This document shows, piece by piece, positions 1 through 5,189 of a DNA stretch of 5,189 nucleotides. The notes beneath the pieces were generated by a model. That model did no database searches. It was given only the letters and a program-made list of their open reading frames with translations, and was not told the origin of the DNA. Made by a program: the position numbers and the translations under genes. The DNA is from Treponema sp. (GTDB taxonomy: Bacteria > Spirochaetota > Spirochaetia > Treponematales > Treponemataceae). How positions within the stretch are numbered: position 1 is the first letter of the stretch; each line of letters opens with the position of its first letter. The stretch spans positions 1,377 through 6,565 of the forward strand of contig DLYJ01000181.1 in the NCBI GenBank assembly GCA_003447785.1. Direction: 5' to 3'.

Positions 1-536
1 TGCATGCAGACATTTGCATCGTCTGCGGCGCGGTGTGCGTGTCCTGTATCGATGTTGAACTGGGAAGCAAGGCTTGTCTGCTTCCATGAAGTATTGTCCG
101 GTAAAAGTATGCGGCTCATGCGCAGTGTATCGATGACGGGATTTAATAGAGGACGGTAGCCCAGGCGTTCACATTCCATGTCGATAAAACGCACATCGAA
201 CTGTGCGTTGTGTGCCAGAAGAATTGTGTCTTTGCAAAACTCCCTGAACTGTGGAATGATTGTTCCGGCGGTAGGGCAGCTCAAGACCATATCCGGTGAA
301 ATTCCTGTCAGTTTTGTAATTTCTTCCGGAATCTCGTAGTAAGGTTTAATCAGTGTGGAAAACCTGTCAATGATTCCGTTTTTGTTGAATTTAACGGCAC
401 CAATCTCGATTACACAGCAGTGAAGGGGATTGATGCCTGTAGTTTCCGTGTCAAACGCACATAAGACTGCCCCGTTGTTGTACAAATCTACGATTCGCCT
501 GTGTGAGGTGACAAGTCTTATTGTTGCGTTTGCCAT
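1..536 (-). CDS. DnaQ-like DEDDh 3'-5' exonuclease (DNA polymerase III epsilon type), C-terminus outside window
   Basis: The reverse strand reads from ATG at 536 for 178 codons without a stop and runs off the left edge, so the protein is partial at its C-terminus. All three exonuclease motifs of the DEDDh family are visible: Exo I FDTETTG (Asp29, Glu31), Exo II HNAQFD (Asp114) and Exo III HRAADDA (His168, Asp173). Known members use these residues to bind two metal ions and remove 3'-terminal nucleotides, either as the proofreading epsilon subunit of DNA polymerase III or as stand-alone repair or RNA-processing nucleases. No polymerase or helicase domain is visible in the part present. The start is supported by AGGA seven nt upstream. 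The gene begins 15 nt after the stop of the phosphohexomutase, so it is probably cotranscribed with it. About 28 residues precede the Exo I motif, more than in a minimal epsilon subunit. True DnaQ and a DnaQ-like paralogue cannot be separated here, so no symbol is given. Confidence 0.94.
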   Translation of the reverse strand, partial: MANATIRLVTSHRRIVDLYNNGAVLCAFDTETTGINPLHCCVIEIGAVKFNKNGIIDRFSTLIKPYYEIPEEITKLTGISPDMVLSCPTAGTIIPQFREFCKDTILLAHNAQFDVRFIDMECERLGYRPLLNPVIDTLRMSRILLPDNTSWKQTSLASQFNIDTGHAHRAADDANVCM

Positions 537-543
537 CAGTTTT

Positions 544-547
544 TCCT
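544..547 (-). promoter_or_regulatory. Ribosome binding site of the exonuclease gene
   Basis: AGGA on the minus strand is followed by seven nt (AAAACTG) and the ATG at 536. It lies in the 15-nt gap after the mutase stop codon and supports this ATG as the start of the exonuclease. Confidence 0.65.
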
Positions 548-551
548 GAAA

Positions 552-2333
552 TTATGCGTTTTTGAGTACGTTCTGAATGTCAGCGGTGATTGCGTCACAA
601 ACTTTTGCACTGTCAGCCTTTGCTGATGCAAGACATCCATCGCACTTTGCCCCGCCAACTTCTGTTCTGGCGTTGATGTAGAACTTGATTTTTGGTTCTG
701 TTCCGCTTGGACGGGCTGAAACGATTGTTCCGCCTTCCAGTACAAACTGAAGAACGTTTGACTTTGGAAGAGCAATCGGCTTTTTAACTGACGGATTTGC
801 AGGATCATAGCTTACGCTTGTTCCGATGTCCCTGATTTCAAGAACCTTTTTGCCGCCGAGAGTTTTAAGACCTTCGTTTCTGAGTTTTGTCATAATTCCT
901 GCCATTACTTCTTTTCCGGCAGAACCCGGAAAGTTTTGGCTGATTGCGCGGTCTTCAAAGTAACCGTATTCTTTCCACATATCAGAAAGGTGTTCAAGAA
1001 TTGACTTGCCCTTAGAAGCCCAGTACAAGGTCATTTCTGCACACATTGCAGCGGCTGAAACACCGTCCTTGTCCATAACTTCTTTTTCAACCTTGTATCC
1101 GTAGCTTTCTTCCAGCCCGAATACATAGTTTTCGCTTTTGTCCTTTTCAAATTCATCTTCTACGGCTGCAATCCATTTGAATCCAGTCAGACATTCGTGC
1201 ATTTTAACACCGTATTTTTTACAGATGTAGTCTGTGAAAGGTGATGTTACGATTGAGCGGATTGCTGCAGGATTTGACGGCATTGTACCCAGTTCCTTGC
1301 GGCTTAAAAGTACATATTCGCAGAGAAGGGCGCCCATCTGGTTTCCTGAAACCAGAACGAAGTTTCCGTCCTTGTCAGGGAAGGCTGTTCCAAAGCGGTC
1401 TGCGTCAGGGTCTGTTGCCATTACACAGTCTGCCTTTTCTTTTGCTCCCAGTTCAACTGCGAGCTTGAGTGCAGGTGCTTCTTCCGGATTTGGTTTTTCA
1501 ACTGTAGGGAAGGCTCCGTCAGGTTCTCTCTGCTGTGGAACTGTGATTACCTTGAGTCCCAGGTCTCCCAGAACTTTTTCTACGTGCATTGCACCTGTTC
1601 CGTGGAGCGGAGTGTAAACGATTTTTACCGAACCTGCCTTTGCTTTAATCAGGTCAGGGCGGAAGAGCTGAGCCTTACACATTGCCCAGTATTTTTCATC
1701 GATTTCTTTGTCAATTAAAACCAGTTTGCCTGACTTTAATGCTTCGTCCTTTGAAATTGTTTTAACTTCTTTTACGGCGTTAACTTCATTGATGATTCCT
1801 ACGTCGTGGGGTTCAATAACCTGAGCACCGTTGTCCCAGTATGCCTTGTAACCGTTGTACTGGGGAGGGTTGTGGCTTGCTGTAACTACAACACCGGTCT
1901 GTGCTCCCAGGGTTTTGATTGCAAATGAAAGTTCAGGAGTTGGACGGAGTCCTGTAAACAGATATGCCTTGATTCCGTTTGCGGCGAGAATCAGTGCTGT
2001 TGCTTCAGCAAATACGTCTGAGTTTTTGCGGCTGTCGTATGCTACAACTGCGCTCAGTGTTCCGTCCTTTGCTTTTTCCGGGAATGCTTTAAGTACGTAA
2101 TTTGCAAGTCCCTGGGTTGCCAGGTTGATTTCCAGAGTGTTCATTCGGTTTGTACCGCCGCCCATTACACCGCGCAAACCGCCTGTACCGAATTCAAGAG
2201 TCTGGTAAAAACGGTCTTCAAGTTCTTTCATATCCTCTTTTGCAACGAGGTCTTCTACTTCTTTTCTAAAACGTTCATCTTTTTCGTCGGCAATGTATTT
2301 TTTTGCACGAGCCAAAATTTCTGATTTTTCCAT
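552..2333 (-). CDS. Phosphoglucomutase/phosphomannomutase family protein (PgcA/PGM2-like alpha-D-phosphohexomutase)
   Basis: This is a complete 593-residue cytoplasmic alpha-D-phosphohexomutase, a usual length for the PgcA/human-PGM2-like group. The four active-site loops appear in order. The N-terminal loop FGTGGLRG (48-55) carries Arg54. The phosphoserine loop TASHNP (151-156) has catalytic Ser153, followed by Lys163 in YNGYK. The Mg-binding loop is DPDADR (Asp308, Asp310, Asp312, Arg313). The sugar loop is GLEESYGY (406-413), with the Glu-Glu-Ser typical of glucose-phosphate mutases. The C-terminal phosphate loop is RPSGTEPKIK (541-550). The family transfers phosphate between C1 and C6 of a hexose through a bisphosphate intermediate. 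Glucose-1-phosphate/glucose-6-phosphate is the likeliest substrate, but mannose or pentose phosphates cannot be excluded. The start has a strong AAGGAG six nt upstream. The gene follows a second, divergent mutase after 22 nt and precedes the exonuclease by 15 nt. An odd feature is a CDGC (CxxC) segment at 564-567, just after the phosphate loop. Confidence 0.97.
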   Translation of the reverse strand: MEKSEILARAKKYIADEKDERFRKEVEDLVAKEDMKELEDRFYQTLEFGTGGLRGVMGGGTNRMNTLEINLATQGLANYVLKAFPEKAKDGTLSAVVAYDSRKNSDVFAEATALILAANGIKAYLFTGLRPTPELSFAIKTLGAQTGVVVTASHNPPQYNGYKAYWDNGAQVIEPHDVGIINEVNAVKEVKTISKDEALKSGKLVLIDKEIDEKYWAMCKAQLFRPDLIKAKAGSVKIVYTPLHGTGAMHVEKVLGDLGLKVITVPQQREPDGAFPTVEKPNPEEAPALKLAVELGAKEKADCVMATDPDADRFGTAFPDKDGNFVLVSGNQMGALLCEYVLLSRKELGTMPSNPAAIRSIVTSPFTDYICKKYGVKMHECLTGFKWIAAVEDEFEKDKSENYVFGLEESYGYKVEKEVMDKDGVSAAAMCAEMTLYWASKGKSILEHLSDMWKEYGYFEDRAISQNFPGSAGKEVMAGIMTKLRNEGLKTLGGKKVLEIRDIGTSVSYDPANPSVKKPIALPKSNVLQFVLEGGTIVSARPSGTEPKIKFYINARTEVGGAKCDGCLASAKADSAKVCDAITADIQNVLKNA

Positions 2334-2339
2334 ATATGT

Positions 2340-2345
2340 CTCCTT
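2340..2345 (-). promoter_or_regulatory. Strong ribosome binding site of the PgcA-like mutase
   Basis: AAGGAG on the minus strand, six nt before the ATG at 2333, lies in the 22-nt gap after the first mutase. It is the best Shine-Dalgarno match in the window and fixes the start codon. It contrasts with the first gene of the operon, which has no such site before its outermost ATG. Confidence 0.85.
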
Positions 2346-2355
2346 TTAAATTTTG

Positions 2356-4200
2356 TTAAATTTTGTCTGCTTCCAAGAGCATATTTGTTTCCCATTGCAG
2401 AAGTTCTGCTTCCTGCTGGGGATTGTCACCTTTTACATCACACATGATGCGGAATACAGGTTCCGTTCCGCTGCCGCGCATCCAAATAAAGGCAAGGGGT
2501 GAACCTTCTTTATCCTTGAATATGATTTTGAGTCCGCCTTTGCCGCTTTTTGAATAATCATCCACATTGCGGGTTTCTTTTGTTCCGTTTGTGATGACGG
2601 CTTCGTAAGAGAAGATTCCGCAGCGTCCTGCAAAACTGTCTTTCTTTTTAGCCCATTCCCGTTCAAAAATCTTCTGAAAGTTTGCCTTGAGTTTTGCGTG
2701 TGACTCTGTCTTAATGTGAAGGACGGCGCGTTTTTCGCTTACGCCTGTAGTTGTGTACTTTGGCAGTGTCTGAATTATATCCCGCAGGGTAAAGTCTTCC
2801 TTGTATCTGTCGCTCTGTCCGCTTGCATCGCACCACAGGTGGAAAAGCCCCTTGTGTTCGGTGCCGGCGATTGTTTCGTCGCGCAGTGCAAGGAGTTTTA
2901 CAAGGGCAAAAATCGTACAGATCGGGTCACGGACTGCAGACGGATGAGTAATGTTGCCTCCGTTTGAGCCTTCGCCTAGAATCCGCACTTCATATCCTTC
3001 TGCGCGCTTTTCCCGGGCAAGGTTTACTACGTTTGCTTCGCCCACTTCTGCACGGAAAACTTTTGCGCCGAAACTTTCTGCAATTTCGTCGATGCGCATT
3101 GAGGTCGGTCCGTTTACAGCGACAGCGATTCTGTTAAGGTTCTGCTGCTGTAAAAGCTGCTGTGCCTTGTTTACAAGCCCGTGCACTTCTGACGGAGCAG
3201 CCGAGTATACGCTGAATGCAACTTCTGAAAGAACGGAAAGTGCAAATACTTCCTGTGCTTTTAAAACCTTTGCCTTTTCTTCAACTTCGTCCCAGTAAAC
3301 GATGTTTCCCCGGTCACCGTCACAGTCAGGCATGTAGCCCAGGATACAGTGCTTGTCGCCGTGAGCATGGCGGTTTTCCATTTCTTTTGCACACCAGATT
3401 AAGTTTTCCGGTTCCGGAATGATGCCGTGTGCAATCTGACCCGGCTTTCCGTAAATTGTGTTGAAGGTTATGCCGCATTCATTGAGGAAGGTTGAATCGA
3501 TGGACATTGTGCGTGCCGAACCGTTCATGTCGCAGATGATGGAAATCGGATTTGAAATTATTGCCTGTCTTAAACGGGCAAAGAAAGCATTCTGTTTTGG
3601 AATATAATCAGTGCCGGAAATTACTTCCTTGGCAAAGTTTCTGTATACTGTAAGTGAAGTTCGTTTTGAAGCGATACTTTCTGCAAAAACCCAGTCCAGA
3701 TCGATGTCAGAAGCACCTTCGATAAGGTTTTTTGCGTGTTCATAAGCGTCCGGGCTGTGACATTTCTGTTCAAATACTGCAACGAGTTTTGCGTTTTCTT
3801 CACCATTCAGGACTCCGCCGTCATTAAGCCCGAATTTAATTCCGTTGTGGCCGATGGGGTTGTGGGAAGCTGAAATGTAAACAAAGGCGTCTACTGAGTG
3901 AGAGTAGGCCATGATTTCCGGGGATGCGATGATTCCTGTGTATGAAACTGCAACTTTTTTTGCGTCAAAAACACGGAGCATTATGTTTGCGATGGCTGGA
4001 CCTGTCGGTCTTGTGTCCATGCCCAGGGCGATAAAAGGGGATTTGTTTTTTGAAAGAATGTATTCGGCAAAGGTCTCGGCTGCCAGGGCTGCAATGATAC
4101 GGTTATCCTGTCCGATTTCGCCGTTTGTATCGTTCTCGTCTCCTGACTCGGCAAAAACCTTTCGCCAGCCGGAAGCGGATGTAATCATATTATGTTCCAT
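2356..4200 (-). CDS. Divergent phosphohexomutase (phosphoglucomutase/phosphomannomutase superfamily, substrate uncertain)
   Basis: This 614-residue cytoplasmic protein has the alpha-D-phosphohexomutase architecture, but its loops differ from the standard forms. The N-terminal loop reads SASGWRK (8-14; Arg13 matches the usual SGxR arginine). The phosphoserine loop is SASHNPIGHNGIK (110-122), with catalytic Ser112 and Lys122. The metal loop is DCDGDR (Asp292, Asp294, Asp296, Arg297). The phosphate loop is RGSGTEP (575-581). The VGEANV segment (386-391) followed by the sugar loop GEGSNGG (409-415) recalls the PMM/GlmM branch, but the usual GExSGH is altered and its His is absent. Catalysis looks intact, while the substrate (glucose, mannose or glucosamine phosphate) is open. 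At 614 residues it exceeds the roughly 450 of bacterial PMM/GlmM. The start is uncertain. ATG at 4200 has no Shine-Dalgarno sequence, whereas ATG at 4188 (Met5) is preceded by GGAA at a six-nt spacing. It is probably the first gene of an operon with the next mutase and the exonuclease. Confidence 0.93.
   Translation of the reverse strand: MEHNMITSASGWRKVFAESGDENDTNGEIGQDNRIIAALAAETFAEYILSKNKSPFIALGMDTRPTGPAIANIMLRVFDAKKVAVSYTGIIASPEIMAYSHSVDAFVYISASHNPIGHNGIKFGLNDGGVLNGEENAKLVAVFEQKCHSPDAYEHAKNLIEGASDIDLDWVFAESIASKRTSLTVYRNFAKEVISGTDYIPKQNAFFARLRQAIISNPISIICDMNGSARTMSIDSTFLNECGITFNTIYGKPGQIAHGIIPEPENLIWCAKEMENRHAHGDKHCILGYMPDCDGDRGNIVYWDEVEEKAKVLKAQEVFALSVLSEVAFSVYSAAPSEVHGLVNKAQQLLQQQNLNRIAVAVNGPTSMRIDEIAESFGAKVFRAEVGEANVVNLAREKRAEGYEVRILGEGSNGGNITHPSAVRDPICTIFALVKLLALRDETIAGTEHKGLFHLWCDASGQSDRYKEDFTLRDIIQTLPKYTTTGVSEKRAVLHIKTESHAKLKANFQKIFEREWAKKKDSFAGRCGIFSYEAVITNGTKETRNVDDYSKSGKGGLKIIFKDKEGSPLAFIWMRGSGTEPVFRIMCDVKGDNPQQEAELLQWETNMLLEADKI
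4195..4198 (-). promoter_or_regulatory. Possible ribosome binding site favouring the inner start at 4188
   Basis: GGAA on the minus strand lies inside the first two codons of the longer reading (ATG GAA), six nt before a second in-frame ATG at 4188-4186. No purine-rich site precedes the outer ATG at 4200. If translation starts at 4188, the mutase begins MITSASGWRK and is 610 residues long, still retaining the whole N-terminal active-site loop. Confidence 0.4.
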
Positions 4201-4211
4201 AATTAAATATA

Positions 4212-4240
4212 ATTATAATACTGAATGTACAAATTCGCAA
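4212..4240 (-). promoter_or_regulatory. Sigma70-type promoter of the mutase-mutase-exonuclease operon
   Basis: On the minus strand, TTGCGA (4240-4235, four of six matches to the -35 consensus) is followed by exactly 17 nt and TATAAT (4217-4212, a perfect -10 box). Only 11 nt separate the -10 box from the ATG at 4200. Transcription would therefore start about 4-6 nt before that ATG, or about 16-18 nt before the alternative ATG at 4188. The surrounding AT-rich sequence and position between two genes fit a real promoter. The start site is inferred from spacing alone. Confidence 0.7.
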
Positions 4241-4241
4241 T

Positions 4242-4275
4242 CTTATGGGCTTTCAGACCTTATGAAAATTCAGAC
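4242..4275. repeat. Two adjacent imperfect 17-bp direct repeats
   Basis: On the plus strand, CTTATGGGCTTTCAGAC (4242-4258) is followed directly by CTTATGAAAATTCAGAC (4259-4275). The copies match at 13 of 17 positions, and all four differences fall in the middle (positions 7-10). One edge touches the last base of the stop codon of the exported protein, and the other lies one base from the -35 box of the mutase promoter. It could be a regulator binding site with two half-sites or a chance local duplication. Confidence 0.6.
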
Positions 4276-5132
4276 TAAAAGGCGTCGATTGTGTAGGTCA
4301 ATGATTTTTCTTTTCCGAGAATGTCTGCAACGATAATCGTAATTTTATTGTGTCCCTTCGGAACCGTAACTTCTGCAAGAAGCTGTCTCTTGAGGTTCGG
4401 GTACACCTGCTTTGAAGTGTAGCTTTTCTTGCCCGAAGTTGAAATCCGGCCCTTCTGCTGAATCAGTGTATCGTAAGTAATTGAATCCACTGCGGCTCCG
4501 TTGATTAAAACCGTGCTTTTATATGGAGTTGCGTTTAACTGGCGGTCCATGTACAGTTTGTAGGTGCCTGACTGAAGGTGTTTCTGTGTATTCAGGTCAA
4601 AGCTCTGGCCTTTTGAATTCAACGCGCTGACATTTCTTATAAAAAGCGGAGTTTCATTTCCGAATCTTGGCATTAAAATTCGCGGGTTTACATAGGTTTT
4701 TGCCCCGATGTCTACAACCTGGAATTCAAGAAGTGCGTTTCCTTCCTGCCAGCCTGAGTTTCCGCAGCTGCCAAGGGGTGTTCCGCTTTCCACAGATTTT
4801 AATTCATAGCGCATATCCTGTTCTTCGCTTGAAAGGTTTGCGTAAACCGTGAGCATATTGTCTTCGTGGGCAATGATTACGGCATTTCCCAGAGTGCTTT
4901 CAAAAAGGTCGTCTTCGTCATGTTCACTTAAAACACAGGTAACCTGGCCTTTTTCTGCCGCCTTGATTTCTTCGCTGCCGGAAAATACGAGGGAAGTGCT
5001 TAAGAGTTCGCCCCGGGGCTGGCCGAAATACACTGAAAAAGTGTCGGACATGATTTCATTCTGGGGCCAGTCAAAGGCAAAGGATGCGGATGCGATAAGT
5101 GTGATTATCAGAATTGAATTGAATTTTTTCAT
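4275..5132 (-). CDS. Exported protein with a degenerate LytM/M23 peptidase-like domain
   Basis: This is a complete 285-residue protein. Residues 1-19 form a Sec signal peptide: Lys2-Lys3, a hydrophobic core, and likely cleavage after SFA before FDWP. No lipobox cysteine is present, so a soluble periplasmic or exported product is expected. Residues about 43-139 follow the M23/LytM pattern: IKAAEKGQV (56-64), VIIAHEDNMLTVYANL (85-100), SGTPLGSCGNSG (116-127) and ALLEFQV (133-139). The metal ligands of active M23 enzymes are replaced: the HxGxD region has Leu43 and Ser47, YxHL is YANL, and HLHFEV reads LLEFQV. It is therefore probably not a peptidase and may bind peptidoglycan or control another hydrolase, as EnvC and NlpD do; that is inference. 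Residues about 160-285 look beta-rich and may form an Ig-like domain, which I cannot assign. The start has only a weak GGGG six nt upstream, but the signal peptide supports it. No hairpin terminator is visible after the TAG. Confidence 0.87.
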   Translation of the reverse strand: MKKFNSILIITLIASASFAFDWPQNEIMSDTFSVYFGQPRGELLSTSLVFSGSEEIKAAEKGQVTCVLSEHDEDDLFESTLGNAVIIAHEDNMLTVYANLSSEEQDMRYELKSVESGTPLGSCGNSGWQEGNALLEFQVVDIGAKTYVNPRILMPRFGNETPLFIRNVSALNSKGQSFDLNTQKHLQSGTYKLYMDRQLNATPYKSTVLINGAAVDSITYDTLIQQKGRISTSGKKSYTSKQVYPNLKRQLLAEVTVPKGHNKITIIVADILGKEKSLTYTIDAF

Positions 5133-5144
5133 TTTTAGCCCCGT

Positions 5145-5189
5145 TTATTTATACTGGAATTCCATGCAGCTGATTGAAGAGTCTTTTCC
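5145..5189 (-). CDS. Possible C-terminal end of an upstream gene
   Basis: From the right edge, the minus strand has an open frame of 14 codons (GKDSSISCMEFQYK) ending in TAA at 5147-5145, 12 nt before the start of the exported protein. The short spacing would fit an operon. However, the other two minus frames are also open over most of this short stretch, so this is only the most plausible reading. No function can be assigned. Confidence 0.3.
   Translation of the reverse strand, partial: GKDSSISCMEFQYK

Noticed and set aside
536..808. A 90-codon minus-strand frame over the 3' end of the PgcA-like mutase
   Set aside because: It lies in a different frame over the conserved phosphate loop of the mutase, and its composition is low in recognisable structure (rich in Gln, Ser and Thr).
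1234..1617. Plus-strand open frames antisense to the mutase, rich in Ser, Pro and Arg
   Set aside because: The composition is the typical by-product of reading the complement of a Glu/Ala/Gly-rich coding region, and the opposite strand carries the conserved metal-binding loop.
4208..4217. Palindrome TATAATTATA suggesting a second, plus-strand -10 box
   Set aside because: The plus-strand TATAAT is a consequence of the palindrome. No reasonable -35 box lies 16-18 nt upstream, and no plus-strand gene follows.
4201..4274. A rho-independent terminator after the exported-protein gene
   Set aside because: The TTCAGAC elements here are direct and not inverted repeats. I found no GC-rich stem followed by a T run on the minus strand, so transcription may read through.
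3911..4336. A 141-codon open frame on the plus strand across the mutase promoter region
   Set aside because: It is antisense to the conserved N-terminal half of the first mutase and to the end of the exported-protein gene. Its translation shows no recognisable motif, so it is a shadow frame.
5148..5153. TATAAA on the minus strand as a -10 box for the exported-protein gene
   Set aside because: Its position 15 nt before the ATG is possible, but no acceptable -35 box appears at the right spacing (the best is about TTCAAT at 19 nt), and it may overlap the end of an upstream gene.

Overview
All recognisable genes in this 5.2 kb window lie on the minus strand, so the genetic order runs from high to low coordinates. 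The proteins most resemble those of spirochaetes, especially Treponema. This rests on remembered family resemblance of the two sugar-phosphate mutases and on the general character of the window: moderate GC, purine-rich coding strand, short gaps between genes, and an exported protein with an ordinary Sec signal. It is an inference and not a database result.

Layout in the direction of transcription: (1) 5189-5145 may be the last 14 codons of an upstream gene (weak). (2) 5132-4275 encodes an exported protein of 285 residues. Its N-terminal half looks like a LytM/M23 endopeptidase fold that has lost its metal-binding and catalytic residues. (3) 4274-4201 is a short intergenic region holding two adjacent imperfect 17-bp repeats and, next to them, a good sigma70-type promoter (TTGCGA, 17-nt spacer, TATAAT) that ends only 11 nt before an ATG. 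(4) 4200-2356 encodes a divergent alpha-D-phosphohexomutase. (5) 2333-552 encodes a second, more typical phosphohexomutase of the PgcA/human-PGM2-like group. (6) 536 to the left edge encodes a DnaQ-like DEDDh 3'-5' exonuclease, cut off at its C-terminus by the window.

Gaps of 22 nt and 15 nt separate the last three genes, and I see no terminator between them. They are therefore probably one transcriptional unit driven from the promoter at 4212-4240. The two mutases would interconvert hexose-1- and hexose-6-phosphates (or amino-sugar equivalents) that feed glycolysis and cell-envelope precursors. The exonuclease is functionally unrelated and probably a passenger in the operon. The exported pseudo-peptidase upstream could act at the cell wall, but its link to the mutases is only by position.

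The window is mostly ordinary housekeeping sequence. The points most worth a second look are the altered sugar-recognition loop of the first mutase, the nearly leaderless promoter with repeats just upstream of its -35 box, and the degenerate LytM domain. I found no RNA genes, CRISPR arrays, insertion sequences or phage genes, and no gene-free stretch longer than 300 bases.
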